From NCBI GenBank assembly GCA_033065855.1, contig JAVXUO010000204.1, forward strand, positions 1-64,000: a DNA stretch of 64,000 nucleotides, written 5' to 3'. This document shows, piece by piece, positions 1 to 13,791 of this stretch (the first letter of the stretch is position 1; each line of letters begins with the position of its first letter). The position numbers and the translations under genes were made by a program. Origin of the DNA: Escallonia rubra (taxonomy: Eukaryota > Streptophyta > Magnoliopsida > Escalloniales > Escalloniaceae). Below the pieces are notes generated by a model, which was not told the DNA's origin, searched no databases, and saw only the letters and a program-made list of their open reading frames with translations.

Positions 1-3000
1 ACTTTTTGAGATTTTGATCATTATTTTGAGATAGCCTTCTTTTTTATTTTAAAATTGAGGTGAGGTTTGGATTAGGGAGCACATAAAAATATTGTGTATT
101 ATTGTTTGCTCTGACCCTCTTCCTATCTACTGTGTTCCGGATCTCCTTTCTAATAATGAAAGATTATTGTTAATAACTTGTTACGACATCTTATCACTAT
201 CGATTTATAACGGTCACTATATATAGCGAGAAAGATGGGATTAAATGAATTAGAATAGAGGTCAAAATGAATGTTACGCTAAAAAGTTTTGGGTACTCCT
301 TGTAAAGAACTTTGGTACATGATCTTTAGGAGTTGACGAGTTGTCATTATGGAAATCATGCATTCTAAAACATGTGTTCCCAAGGAAATTATGCACCTTC
401 TTCCCTGCATCTAGTCAAGTGCATCTAGTCAAGTCAGGGACCACTGCCAAAATATTACCTCCTAATACGTTCTTATTTTCAATGTCGTCAACCATGAAGA
501 TGGGTTCTTGTCAAGGAATTTAGTCAAGTGCTTCAATTATTTGCAGGTGGCCAGTTACTGGTGCCATGACAGCCACAAAAATGGAAATGAAGTTGAGAAC
601 TCTCTTCCTTATTTTATTTGGTTTAGTATTAGTATTGTTTCCTCTAACGCACTTCCTACCGATTTTCTTCCTCATCTCCTTTTTAATAATGAAAAGATTG
701 TTGCTAATAAGTTTTTGTGACATATTATCTTATAATATAGCGACAATTTTCTATCGCTTAAGAAGGGAATGATGTTCAAAGAAATTTATTCTAACTTGAG
801 TTGAAGCAAATTAAATGTCTTTCGAAATGTTAGTGAATGCTATAAAAGGAAGTCTTAAGTAGCTGCTACCAAAAAATTGGTTTGTGCACAAATTCAAGTT
901 TCTTTAAAGTTGATGTTTTCAAATTTTATTCTGAAATTATATGGCACATTTTTTGTTGTTGTTGTTGGTGATTAGAGCAATAAATCTTACTGTCTTAATA
1001 TACTTCACTCGTGGTCTGCCCTTTTGAGTTAATTTTCAAGATTGAATATGAAGAGCTCAACATTACTTCATCGAGGACTATGTCTCGACTGTTGTTGTGG
1101 TAAAAAAAAAAAGAGTAGAATAAGGACCTTAATTTTGGAAGTGATGTTTGAGTTTCACTTTTATCATTCAAATGACATTTTTGTCGATGCAGATTCATAT
1201 GTGTCGCTACATATAAAAAAAGAGGAGCTCAAATATGAAAGCACGTTTTGTTTGGCAAATGAGAAAAGAGTTGTTGAGAGAGTGAAGAAAAGGTCAGATT
1301 AAGAAAGAAGGGTGTCTGGATACCAAGTGTAAATAACTTTTTGACATGAAAATGTTTGGAAGTTTCATTTGATGACAATATCATAGTATGTGAGATTAAA
1401 ACATTGAGTCTATAATGTCGCTCTTAAATTTGGATCACTTAAATGGATAATCGAATTGGAAATAAAATTTGCAATTGAAAATTTGTTATTTGGACACAGA
1501 GTAAAAATCGAATTACGTTTGGTCAAAATATTAATTGTTTCTCTAATAAAAAAATTATAACTCCTTCAATACTGGTGTTTGCCGGTGGTGGCCGCCTAGC
1601 AGTGGTGTTGCGACAAAAGAAATTGGTTTCGATCAATCAAAATATCAAGAAAATTAGTCAAGTGCTTCAATTATTGGAAGGTGAGAACTCTCTTCCTTAT
1701 TTTAATTGTTTTAGTTTTGTTTCCTCTTACGCACTTTCTACCTTGCATCAAAAACAAAAAAAAAAAACTTCCAACCAACTTCTTCCTCATCTCCTTTTTA
1801 ATGATGAAAAGATTGTTGCTAATAACATTAGTTGTGACGTGTTATCTCATAATATAGTGATAATTTTCTGTCGGTAAAGAAGTGGAATAATGTTTAAAGA
1901 AGTTTGCTCTAACTTGAGTTAAAGCACATAAAATGTCTTGAGCAATGTTAGTGAATGCTATAAAAGGAAGTCCTAAAGTTGCTGCTACCAAAAATATGGC
2001 ATGGGCACATAAAATGCAACTTTATGTAAAGTTGTCATATTTTAATTTTATTCTGAAACTATATGGCACATTCTGTTTTTTGGGCTTTAAGCAATGAATC
2101 TTCCTGTCTTTAAACACTTAACTCGTGGTTTGCCCTTTTGAGTTAATTTTGAAGATTGAATTTGAAGAGCTCAACATTACTCCATCCAGACCTATGGCTC
2201 GACTATTGTTGTAGTAAAAAAACAAGAAATGAGAAGAATAAGGACCTTAAATTTTGGAAGTGATGTTTGAGCTTCACTTTTACCATTTCAATGACATTTC
2301 TGTCACTGCATATTCATGAATGTCCTACATAGCAAGAAAGATGTCGATTAGAATAGAATTCAATGTCGCGAGCCATGAAAGCTAGTTTTGTTTGGCGAAG
2401 GATAAAAGAGCACTAGAGATAGAGAGAAGAAAATATAAGATTGTGGAGGAAGGGTATTTGAATACCAAGTGTAAATAACTTTTTGACGTGATCCGAAATA
2501 AGAAAATGTTTGGAAGGTTCATTTGATGTAACTATGTGATGACAATATCATAGTATGTAAGGATTAAAACATGTAATATACAATGTCGCTCTTAGATTCG
2601 AATCACTTTTAGATTCTAAATGGACAGTCAAATTGGAATTAAAATTTGCAATTGAAAATAAAATCCAAATTTTTTTTATTTGGATACGGAGTAAAACCGA
2701 ATTACATTTGGTCAAAAAATTAATTTTTTCTCTAATAAAAAAATTGTAACTCCTTCATTACTGGGGTTGCCGGTGGCAGCGGCCCAACAGCTGTGTTGCT
2801 ACGAAAGTCCAACAATAGTTAACTGGCAGCAAAGCGGTGGTAACTAATAGGCCAAGTATTATTTACTTCTTGAAATTATAACTTCTAGCTAGCAACATAA
2901 CAATCGGAAATGGGCCAACATACTATAAAATTAATTCGATAGATTTGAGTAAGAATTTGAAGCACCATTCCAAATAGATGATCTAGACAATGGAATGGTT

Positions 3001-3480
3001 CAATCCCAAATGCAACCATGACTCCAAGGCCAATGCTCTTATTCAAGCGGAACCTTTAAGTGCATTTATCAAATAGCTCAAACCATTGAAAGATGGGAGT
3101 TCAACTAATTTACTATCTTGCTCTTAGATTCAAACTCTTTTGTCACTGCATATGTCTAACGACAATCAAACTCCTACTATTTACTAGGTATATGATGAAA
3201 CGTTTGTCAGTGACTACACTGTAACTTGCTTATCCTCCAATTCAAGTGTTTGTTGAGCTCCAAGTTTTGAACCACGAGCAAATTTTCTCACGATGAAACG
3301 GTTGCAGTAATGGTTATCAATACATCACCGTAACGGTCGGTACAAGTTAAAACGGTAGAAATAATATTTTATGTACTACTAAGAGTAAGGTCTATACCAG
3401 TCATACTTGTCAAAGTCCGTCACTCAAACACCTTTCAAATCAAACTTACATGAATTTTGTTGAAATCAGATTAGTTAGTA
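1..3480. repeat. Family R noncoding repeat block, copy 1
   Basis: Noncoding AT-rich DNA that recurs in direct orientation at about 26665-29190, starting with the same phrase (TGAGATTTTGATCATT) and ending near the same point. Within it, 520-1560 and 1575-2760 are themselves diverged copies of one unit, recognisable by the order: an AAGATTGTTGCTAATAA stretch, AAAAGGAAGTCCTAAG, TATGGCACATT, then GGACCTTAAATTTTGGAAGTGATG. Short open frames here have no family resemblance and differ between copies. I see no terminal repeats or coding domain, so the TE class is unknown. Confidence 0.7.
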
Positions 3481-4221
3481 AGATACTTAATTTTCAAGAT
3501 TGAATTTCGAAAACCCAACATTACTCCACCGAAACCTATGGCCCAACTAATGGTGTTTAAAAAAGATCAAGAAGTGAGGAACATAAAGGTCCCAAAAGCT
3601 CGAAAGTCACGTATGAGTTTCACCTCTTGTACTTTGAACAACACTCGTCACTAGCCATCATATAGTCATAAAGCATATAAAGTGGAGCTCAAATTGACTA
3701 GAATGGAGATCAAATATCAATTGAATAAGATGTTAACACCAAGTATTTCCCTTACACTATTGGTTCATTGTTCTTTTCAGCAAAAAATCAATCATAAAAA
3801 TATCAATGAAAAACACGCACATTCTTGCCGGCAAGAAAATAAAGGAAAGTGGTTTCAGTCCAGACAAAAGGAAATTATTGGCAAGTGGCAACTACGCGTG
3901 CCATGACAGCTATAAAAAAAAAAGGAAAAGTACGTGAGAAATTACTTCATTATTTTTTTGGTGTATTATTATTTGCTCTAACCCTGTTCTTATCAAGTGT
4001 CTTCCCGATATCCATTTTAATAATGAAAGATTATTACTAATAACTTTTTACGACATTTTTGTTGCTACATACAGAGAGAAAATAAAAAATAAATATCGTA
4101 AATATACGGGCCTTAGTACATGGTCTTTAGGAATTATGGCGACGGAACTCATGTACTATTACAGAAAACTCACTCTAAAGCTTGTGTTCCCAATGCATTA
4201 ATTAATTTTTTCAACAAAACT
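3481..4221. other. Noncoding stretch, no gene seen
   Basis: AT-rich DNA with scattered short matches to family R (a CATGACAGC motif and an AATGAAAGATTATTACTAATAA stretch). Open frames are short and low-complexity. Nothing functional is recognised. Confidence 0.5.
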
Positions 4222-4490
4222 TTGAATCGCAAACAACAAAATCAAGCACCTTCTTCCCTGCACCAACTCAAGTCAATTCAAGTCAAGGCAGGGACCACCA
4301 ACAAAATATCATCTCTTTTGAATAGCAAACAACAAAATGACACGCCTTTTTCCTGCACCAAGTCAAGTCAAGTCAGGGACCACCGACAAAATATCATCTC
4401 TTTTGAATAGCAAACAACAAAATGACGCACCTTTTTCCCTGCACCAAGTCAAGTCAAGTCGGGGACCACCGTCAAAATATCACCTCCTAA
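4222..4490. repeat. Three tandem copies of an ~85-bp unit
   Basis: Three consecutive units each run through a CTGCACCAA motif, a CAAGTCAAGTC stretch, GGGACCACC, then AAAATATCA, with the middle junctions sharing TCTTTTGAATAGCAAACAAC. The same phrase occurs singly at about 395-460 and 27280-27320, so this is a local amplification within a family R copy. Confidence 0.8.
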
Positions 4491-5424
4491 TACGTTCTTA
4501 TCGTCAATGTCGCCAACCATGAAGATGGGTTCTGGCCAAGCAAATTAGTCAGGTGCTTCAATTATTGGCAGGTGGCCAGTTATTGGTGCCATGACAGCCA
4601 CAAAAATGGAAAAGAAGTTGCGAACTCTCTTCCACAAAAATGGAAAAGTCGTTGTTAGAAAGGCACGGGTTGAAACAGATTGGTTTCTATTTTTTTTTTC
4701 TAGTTTTATAAATTATAGGAAAAAACACGTTTGACACACAATTTTTGTTTTTTTTTCCTTCAATTTTGAAAACAAATTTTAGAAACATGACTGTTTTTTA
4801 AAAATCCAATTTTTAAGTTTCTAATTTTAGTTTTTGTTTTGAGACCACCTCTATCCCTGGTCGTCGGCCACTGCCACACCCACGCCCCACCACCCCCACC
4901 GCAACCACCATCAAAGGAAAATTTCAAAATAAAATCTGGGTAATCAAACACCCTAAAGAAAAAACTCAAAATAAAAATTGGGTAATCAAACAACCGTTTA
5001 TTTTTGAAAAATAAAAACTAAAATGATTTTTGTTTTTATTTTTTTGAAACAAAAAATCAAAAGGAAATGATTTCAAATAGATTTGAAGTCTTAAGTTGCT
5101 GCTACAAAAAAAAATGGTGCGTGCACAAATGCAGGTTTCTGTAAAGTTGTTGTTTTCAAATTTTATTCTCAAATTATATGGCATTTTTTTTTTTTTGGTG
5201 ATTAGAACAATGAATCTTACTGTCTTAACATACTTAACTCGTGATTTGCCCTTTTGAGTTAATTTTCAATATTGAATTTGAAGAACTCAACACTACTGCA
5301 TCGAGGCCTATGGCTCGACTATTGTTGTGGTTAAAAAAAAATGAGAAGAATAAGGACCTTAAATTTTGGAAGTGATGTTTGAGTTTCACTTTTATCATTT
5401 TAATGACATTTTTGTCGATGCATA
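4491..5424. repeat. Family R, partial copy
   Basis: Resembles 480-600 and then 840-1180 in the same order, including the TATGGCA segment and the block starting GGACCTTAAATTTTGG. An unrelated GC-richer insert with a CCACCCCCACC stretch sits at about 4840-4920. No coding sequence recognised. Confidence 0.6.
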
Positions 5425-8229
5425 TCATAGTTAGCAGTAATCAAATTTCTCAGAACGAGCCAATTGTAACAATAGTTATCAATATTGCATTATACTGGTA
5501 GATACGTGTCGATTTGGGTTGCAACTGTGTAAAGAACAATCTTTTTTGGTACCACCACTATAGATATGGTATGTACGAGCCGTAGTGGTCGATACCCTTC
5601 GATGCAACACCTTTGTCATTATTTGGAAATCTCATAGTATGCTTTAGAACCTGTTTGGGATTAATTCTTCAAAGGAAATTCTTGATTTACCTAACTTTTA
5701 AAATAACTTTAAGCTATTTTTAGCATATTTAGCTTTAAGTTACGGATGGTGTTTAGATACATATTACTAAAGCAGTTTCAATGCAGCAAAATGACCAAAA
5801 AATTAGTAATTGAGTAAAAGATTTGAGATACAATATTTATCTAATAATAATAGCATAATACAATACTTTATTTGGTCAAACTTGGTTATAATAAAAGTCA
5901 TTAATCCATAATCCTCATTTTCTCTCTCGATTATTTTTAATCAACTTTTTAAAAATTTGGAACGTGATTTAATTGGTTTTGTATGTGTACCACACACCTA
6001 TCAACCTGATTCAATACAAATTAAATCAAATTTGACCATTTCAGAATCAACATGCTCTCCATACCCTCGATATAGCTAGAAAACTAACTCAAATTTTGTT
6101 GGACTAATTTTAGTGACTAAAATATAACAAGAAACTTTTCAAACCTAACTTTGGAATGCTATCGGTATCTCTCTGGCACGAGACTTACCATTACGATACA
6201 TCATATACAATTATGGCTACAAATGCAGGGAGAAAATCTCTATGACAACCATCTCTATGACAACCATCATTTTCTCCCAACGAAAAAAAGCTTGGGACTG
6301 ATGACAAAAAACAAAGAGTACATAATCTCCAATATCATTATGTTATTTCAGGTTCCCATCGGTCCCAGAGTTTATGTACTCTTTCATATGATCAATTACG
6401 GTTTAGATTTAACTGCTTCAATATGGGAGTAAGTTTATTATCTAGCATAAGCTATAATAAACATTATAAAAAAAAAATTCTAGCCATGGCACGAGCAAGC
6501 CAAGCGACTCATGCCATGGTTTCTTTTGACCTTGTTTTTAATCAAAACGGTTTTTTTTGCTAATAACTTATTGTGAAGTTTTTTCCTCTGCTATAGCAAC
6601 AACTTTTTTTTCCCTGCAAAAGAAAGGAATGATGTTTAAAGACGTTTGCTCTAACTCGACTTGAAGGAAAGAATTTGTTTATGAGATTTTATAAGATTTA
6701 GATTTACTTGAACTAAAATCAATTATTTCTATAATTCTATATCTCTAGAATCAATGAACCCACTGGCATCGCCGCTGGCAAACCACCTTTATTGTCACCA
6801 ATGCTACTGAAGCCACTACTATTGCCACCATTACTGTTACCGTCACTAAGACCACCGTTGGACTGTTATACCTACAACTCTTGTACTATTACGATATCCA
6901 CCACAACCGCTACACTATTGTCATCGTCAAACGACAAGACACCACCATCACCATCATTGAAGTGCGTTACATCATCACCACAACCACCATTATCATTGCT
7001 AGATTGTCATCGTTGTTGCTGCTGCAACACCACTGCTAGCACCACCATTATCACCATCAATATTAATGCCACCACCATCTTTGTCATTATCATTATCACT
7101 TGTGCCACTTTATCAAGAAAATTGCCACGTGGTAAGTGGTTGAGCATATTGGTGCCAATGTAAGCAATCATAAGGCGTCATTTACGTTTTGCACAAGATT
7201 AATGTGACATTGAGGAGAAATGTTAATAGCTAGGTACTTTTAGCATCGAAGATAGAAGAAGATTCAAGTTAAGTTCATTATTTACTGATGAAAAATCAAA
7301 AGCACTGCAAATAGCAAATTTGCCTGACAGACTGTGTTTAAAAATCTTAGTGAGTGAGAAGTCGCATCTCTCTCCGCTACATGCTTGACGGTGCATTTGG
7401 TGGTATGGAAATTTTCTCCTACGACGATCTTTGGTTATGCATGTGTGTAGAGCTGCTTTTACAAATTTTTGCCGGTCTTAAATGCGGGACTTGATCAACT
7501 CTTGTGTGGTTTCGTGACTATGTGCATGCTTCACGAGTTTCAAATAATTCATAAAATTTCACTAGATTTCAGGTGTCAATGTAAACAATGGAGAAAGAAG
7601 AGGGCTAATTAAGATCTGCACAATCATGGCGGGGCCACATCACCACCTCATATATCACTGGAAAAGAGTAGCATTATTGCACTGCATCCATCTTTCCGAC
7701 ACTCTAATTTCTGTCTTCTTCTTACCTTACCCCATACCAATGGAGTAAAGAGGCGTCTCCTTTACTTTTAACCCATCTTCGTGCAAAATGTGTGAAAACA
7801 AACAACGTACTTTTGGAAAACTTAAAGCAACCAACAGGAGATGTGTTTCGGACACCCAAAATTAAAGGAGAATAAAGGCAGATGAGTGGGCAACCACGTT
7901 GGTTCCCTGAAAAAGCTTAAAGCAATGAAGAGGAAATTGGTTTCAGTCAGTCAAGTGAAGTCCTTCAATTACTGGCAGGTGCTACTCGTGGAATCCAATG
8001 CAGCGTGAGTTGTCGTTCACCGGCTCACTCATACTTTTGGAAAGCTTAAAGCAATGAAGAGGAAATTGGTTTCAATCAGTCACCATGACCGCTACACAGT
8101 GAAAATAAAGCTAGAATAGGAAGTCCACGACAGCAGCTCATGGTTTAATTACAATGTGAGTTAGTTGTTGCTTATAGCTTTTCGTGAGTTAGTTATTGCC
8201 ACCAATGCCACTACCGCCACCACCACTGT
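5425..8229. repeat. Duplicated noncoding unit D1
   Basis: 5425-7160 matches 11828-13510 (D2), and 6760-8190 matches 9210-10690 plus the bases just left of 8230 (D3). Landmarks shared by all three are a CCACCA/ACTGCCACC-rich simple segment and a following CACGTGGTAAGTGG. 7905-7990 is repeated locally at about 8033-8095. Frames over the CCACCA segment translate to Thr/Ser-rich low-complexity peptides and are not credible genes. Confidence 0.7.
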
Positions 8230-9209
8230 TAGACCTGGCAAACGGTTCAACCCGTGCGTGTACGGGTAATACCCGGTCGAATCCGGGTAAAAACGGGTCG
8301 AGTAATTTATACCCGAATTTTTTCGGGTACGATTATCTGTGATCCGTACCCTACCCTGGCGGGTAGGGTATTACCCGCGGGTAATAAATTAATTTTTATA
8401 ATTTTTTTTTAACAGATGTTCTTCCTTTCTCGTTTCTTCTGTCACACAAACAGAACCTCAAAATTTCACATAACAATCTCCCATGAAGATCCATCACACA
8501 ATAATCACCACAAGAGATTAAGATCCACTACACAACAATCACCACAAGGTTGAAGATCAAGATTCTTCAATAAACAAAATAAAATACAAGAATATTCAAG
8601 ATCTAAAGAACTGGCCGAAATTTCAAGATCTTTAGAACTGGCCGGCGACGGTAAACTTCAGATCTGGGTGGCGACGGTGAACTTCAGATCGGGACAACAT
8701 AGATCTGGCCGGCGACGGAGTGGCGATGGACAACGCAGATCTAGTCGGCGACGATCAACGCAGATCTGGTCGGCGACGGAGAGAAGAACGGCGCCGCTGT
8801 GGTCGGTCCGACAGTCACTTACTCGAACGATGATAGATTGACAATGGGTAAAGTTTCAATAGATCCATGACAGTGAGGGGGAAGACGAAGTGATGGGAGG
8901 CAATAGATCTTTGCGAGAGGGACGGTGGCGGCGCAGAGGCAGAGAAGAAGGGGAGACAGCGGAGGCGCAGAGGTAGAGAAGGGTCTGAGTGAAGTAGAAA
9001 AATGAAAGTGATAGGTTACTGGCTTAGGGCACACTTGTTTATTTATATATCATTTGAAAAACGGGTAACCCGTCAACCGACCCAAAAATTACGGGTCGGT
9101 TCGGGTACGGGTTTATTTTCGGCGGGTATTCAAAACATGTACCCGTACCCTATATTTTGGCCCGGGTACGGTTCGGGTAACGGGTCCGGATAAATTTTTG
9201 CCAGGTCTA
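8230..9209. mobile_element. Nonautonomous hAT-type element, 980 bp
   Basis: Termini are TAGACCTGGCAAA on the left and the inverted TTTGCCAGGTCTA-like end on the right. The flanks ACCACTGT (8222-8229) and ACCACTGC (9210-9217) form an 8-bp target duplication with one mismatch, the length expected for hAT elements. Subterminal DNA is full of inverted ACCCG/CGGGT motifs. The interior has tandem GATCTGG-CCGGCGACGG-like segments at 8630-8780 and no transposase. It interrupts the CCACCA segment of unit D3, whose homologues D1 and D2 lack it. Confidence 0.85.
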
Positions 9210-9248
9210 ACCACTGCCACCATTACTGTTACCGTCACTAAGACCACC

Positions 9249-9709
9249 GTTGGACTGTTATACCTACAACCCTTGTACTATTACGATATTCACTACAACC
9301 GTTACACTATTGTCATCATCGAACGACAAGACACCACCATCACCATCACAGTCACCACCATCACCATCACAGTCACCATCATTGAAGTGCGTTACATCAT
9401 CACCACAACCACCATTATCATTGCTAGATTGTCATCGTTGTTGCTGCTGCAACACCACTGCCAGCACTACCATTGCCATTATCAATATTAATGCCACCAC
9501 CATCTTTGTCATTACCGTTACCACTTGTGCCACTATATCAATAAAATTGCCACGTGGTAAGTGGTTGAGTATATTGGTGCCAATGTAAGCAATCATAAGG
9601 AGACATTTAAGTTTTGCACAAGATTAATGTGACATTGAGGAGAAATGTTAATAGCTGGTTGTGGTGAATATCGTAATAGTACAAGGGTTGTAAGTATAAC
9701 AGTCCAACT
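9249..9709. repeat. Widely spaced inverted repeat, 52-bp arms
   Basis: 9249-9300 and 9658-9709 are reverse complements with about two mismatches. The D1 homologue has the left arm but not the right, so the right arm is an inverted insertion specific to D3. Confidence 0.85.
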
Positions 9710-9842
9710 GTGATTTTAGCATCGGATATAGAAGAAGATTTAAGCTAAGCTCATTATTTATTAATGAAAAATCAAAAGCACTATAAATAGTAAATTCGTC
9801 TGACAGACTGTGTTTAACTATCTTAGTGAGTGAGAAGTCGCA

Positions 9843-9885
9843 TCTCTCTCTCTCTCCCCCTCTCTCTCTCTCTCTCTCTCTCTGC
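9843..9885. repeat. TC microsatellite
   Basis: Almost pure CT dinucleotides with one CCCC interruption; the D1 counterpart near 7365 has only a few repeats. Confidence 0.95.
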
Positions 9886-10847
9886 TACATGCTTGGTGGT
9901 ACATTTGGTGGTACGAAAATGTTCTCCTACGACGATCTTTGGTTATGCAGGTGTGTGGAGCTGCTTTTACGAATTTTTGACGGTCTTAAATGCGGGACTT
10001 GATCAACTCTTGTGTGGTTTCGTGAATAGGGCTAATTAAGATATGCACAATCATGGCGGGGCCACATCATCACCTCATTTATCACTGGAAAAAAGAGAAG
10101 CATTATTGCACTGCATCCATCTTTCTGTCAAACAATACAGGCCCTGCTCTACGACCTGTCACTTCAATTTCACTAGCGACTAGTCTTCTTCTTACCTGCT
10201 ATCTTCATGGCTCCCTTATCACATAGCCTGGTGTCTTCTTCATGGAAAATATCAGGCTGGCTATGTTTGAAAATATCAGCACTTGGAAAAGACGAGAACC
10301 GACGATGGGAGTAAAGAGGCGTCCCCTTTACTTTTAACCCATATTTATGGAAAATGTGTGGAAACAAACAACGTACTTTTGAAAAGCTTAAAGCAACGAA
10401 GAGGAGATGTGTTTCGGACACCCAAAATTAAAGGAGAATAAAGGTAGGAATAGGAAGTTCTGACAACAGCTCATGCCATAAAGGCAGATGAGTGGGCAAC
10501 CACGTTGGTTCCCTGAAAAAGCTTAAAGCAATGAAGAGGAAATTGGTTTCAATCAGTCAAGTGAAGTCCTTCCATTACTGGCAGGTTCTACTCGTGCCAC
10601 CATGACAGCCACACAAAGTGAAAATAAAGCTACGAATATGCTCATGCCATAAAGGCGTAAAGAGTTGTTGCTTATAGCTTTTCGTGATGTATTTTTTTTA
10701 TGTTACGGCTAGAGAGACGATGCTTTATCGCTGATAAAAGATCGAATCAAGGAAGTTTTCTCACGTGAGTGAGTTTTAGGGGAGTAAATTGGATTTAAAT
10801 ATGAATAAATTTTGACTGTTATTCTTTTTATAAAAAAATTTCTTCAA

Positions 10848-11012
10848 TCCCTTCTATAGTGATAATTAATAGTCGTTAAATATTTTTAGTGATTTTTATG
10901 TTAACACTTTTAGCGATAACTCTTACCAACATTTTTTTAACGTCACTAAATAAAAGTCACTAGAAACATTTAATAACTATTAATTGTCGCTACATTGGGG
11001 GTAGAAGGAAGA
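10848..11012. mobile_element. Small hairpin MITE-like element
   Basis: The two ends are imperfect inverted repeats of about 50 bp: the left arm runs through TATAGTGATAATTAATAGTCG and the right through GACTTTT/ATTAATTGTCGCTACA-like sequence, flanked by CCTTCT and AGAAGG. No coding capacity. The class is unclear because I cannot fix a target duplication. Confidence 0.55.
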
Positions 11013-11827
11013 TTCCTTCGACCATGGTAGTAGTCAATTTTTTTCCTTTAAATATCATCTTGTTTATTGTCTAAAACTATAAATATGATTGTCTCTTATA
11101 CTCAACCAATCAATAAGTGAAAATCCTATTATATGTTTTCTAAAGAAAAATCAAGGCATGAGAGGAATACGGATCCTAAATCTCGAAACAGATGATTGAT
11201 TTTTTTTTTTAATCATTGAACAACAGTTTGTCCTTGCGAATTTTTCTACTTGTCGTTATGATGAAAATATAGCGACAGATTAAAGAGGATCAACGTTATG
11301 AAATTTTAGCAATTAATAGTTTCAGTAACCATTACAAAGAACTTAATACCAAGTCCCCAAGACTTGTCGGTCTGAATCATGCATTATTACTGAAAAATCA
11401 TTCCATGTGCCCCCAATGTACTAATTGTTTGCTTCACCAAATTCACAAAAAATTCCACTAACAAAAATTACAAAACATGCATTTTCTAGGAAGCAACAAG
11501 TCAGCGACAGTATATCACCTGCCCGCATGTTCTTGTCGTCTATGTCGCGCACCATGAAGATGGTTCTGTTTGGAGGGAGGGAGAGAGACTGCTTGGATGC
11601 ATGACCAAAAAGGAAAAAGTTTGGAAGTTGCATATAATGTAATTAAATGATACATTCTAATCACACGTGAGGAAGTGTTTTCTTGTTTTTAGGTTCAAAA
11701 TGTTTTCTCATTATGCATCTCTAACAACATTCAAACACCTTTAGTGTCCATATGATGAAATCTTCTTTAGCAACCTCATCGTAATTTGCTTCTCCTCTAC
11801 TTTAACCATTTGTTGAGCTCCAAGTTT
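11013..11827. other. Noncoding, family R traces
   Basis: 11230-11560 resembles 230-500 (TGTCGCG followed by ACCATGAAGATGG; 'CACCTG' and 'TGTTCTTGTCG' phrases). No gene seen. Confidence 0.5.
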
Positions 11828-13510
11828 TAGCAGTAATCAAATTTTTCAGAACGAGTCAACTGTAACCATAGTTATCAATATTGCATTGTACTTGCAGATA
11901 CGTGTCGATTTGGGTTGAAATTGTGCAAAGAACAATTTTTTTTCGTACCACCACTATAGATATGGTATGTACGAGCCGTAGTGGTCAGTACCCTTCGCTG
12001 CAACACCTGTCATTATTGTAAAATTTCATAGTATGCTTTAGAGCCTATTTGGAATTAATTCTTCAAAAGGAATTTTTTTTATTACATCTTACCCAACTTT
12101 TAAAATAACTTTAAGCTATTTTTAGCATATTTAGCTTTAAATTACGGATGGTGTTTGGATACAAATTACTAAAGCAATTTCAATGCAGCAAAATTGCAAA
12201 AAATTTAGTATTAAGAGTAAAAAAATTGAGATACAGTATTTATCTAATAATAATAGCATAACATAATACTTTATTTGGTCACTTGGTTATAAAAAAAGTC
12301 ATCAATCCATAATCCTCACTTTCTTCGATTATGTTTAATCAACTTTTTAAAATTTTGGAATATGATTTAACTGGTTTTGTATGTGTACCAAACACCTATC
12401 AACCTGATTCAACTTAAATTAAATGAAATTTGACCGTCTCAGATTCAAAATCAAACATGTTGTTCATACCCTCGATATAGCTAAAAAACTAACACAAATT
12501 TTGTTGGACTAGTTTTTGTGACTAAAATATTTCTCCGGATTAGTTATAACTTTTCAAACCTAACTTTGAAATCTATCGATATCTCGTTGGCGCGAGACAT
12601 ACCATTACAATACATCATATACAATTATGACTACAAATGTAGTGAGAAAATCTCTACGACAACCATCATTTTCTCCCAACCAAAAAAGCTTGGGACTGAT
12701 GGGAACCTGAAATGACATAATGATATTAGTTACTCTCTCATATGATTAGTTACAGTTTAGATTTTCTCCCAACGAAAAGAAGGCATGACATGAGCAAGCC
12801 AAACGACTCATGCCATGCAAAAGAAAGGAATGATGTTTTTAATCAAAAGGTTTTTTTGCTAATAACTTATTGTGACGTATTTTCCTCTGCTATAGCAACA
12901 AATTTTTTTTCCCTGCAAAAGAAAGGAATGATGTTTAAAGAGGTTTGCACTAACTTGACTTGACGGAAAGAATTTGTTTATGAGATTTTATAAGATTTGG
13001 ATTTCTTGAACTAAACACAATTATTTCTCCAATTCTATATCTCTAAAATCAATGAACTCACTGGCATTGCCTTCATCGCCGCTGCCGGCAAACCACCTTT
13101 ACTGCCACCAATACCACCGCCGCCACCACTACTGCCACCATTACTGTTACCGTCACTAAGACCACCGTTGGACTGCTATACCTCTAGCTGTTGTACTATT
13201 ACGGTATCCACCACAACCGCTACACTATTGTCATAGCCAAACGACAAGACACCACCATCACCATAACAGTCACCATCATTGAAGTGCGTTACATCATCAC
13301 CACAACCACTATTATCATTGCTAGATTGCTATCGTTGTTACTGTCGCAACACCACTGCTAGCACCACCATTGCCACCATCGGTATTAATGCCACCACCTT
13401 TGTCATTACCAATACCACTTGTGCCACTAAATCAAGAAAATATCCACGTGGTAAGTGGCTGAGCATCTTGGTGCCGATGTAACCAATCATAAGGCAACAT
13501 TTAAGTTTTG
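11828..13510. repeat. Duplicated noncoding unit D2
   Basis: Direct, diverged copy of 5425-7160, from TAGCAGTAATCAAATTT to CACGTGGTAAGTGG. It shares the two GAAAGGAATGATG boxes and the CCACCA-rich tract. Open frames are not conserved between copies. Confidence 0.75.
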
Positions 13511-13789
13511 CACAAGATTAATGTGACATTGTGGTACAATTGGGATAGTTATGTTCCTTCGCCCAAATTATCGCACTATATTAGAATCACAAAACTGGGA
13601 CCAGAGCTAGCACCACGGAAAGTGTTATTTGGGCCGATATGATGACCGGTTATTATGTGATGGTAATTTTTTTGAACGGTTATCATGTCATTGACCGGAT
13701 GATGCAAGATATAATCAAAGAATCAATTTTGTTTGGTTTGCATGCGGTTGCTGTAGTCCGTCGACTATGTTTAAACTTTGGCAAAACGA
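13511..13789. other. Noncoding, nothing recognised
   Basis: Short spacer between unit D2 and the Stowaway-like MITE. One 67-codon open frame lies across the MITE edge and has no recognisable features. Confidence 0.4.
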
Positions 13790-13791
13790 TA

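Larger units (their letters stand above)
9210..10690. repeat. Duplicated noncoding unit D3
   Basis: Continuation of the copy interrupted by the hAT element; it follows D1 (6800-8170) closely. It differs from D1 by a TC microsatellite at 9843-9885 and by a ~52-bp inverted copy at 9658-9709. No gene recognised. Confidence 0.7.

Noticed and set aside
6792..7163. 123-codon Thr/Ser/Pro-rich frame
   Set aside because: Copies D2 and D3 break or shift the frame; it is the translation of a CCACCA-type repeat.
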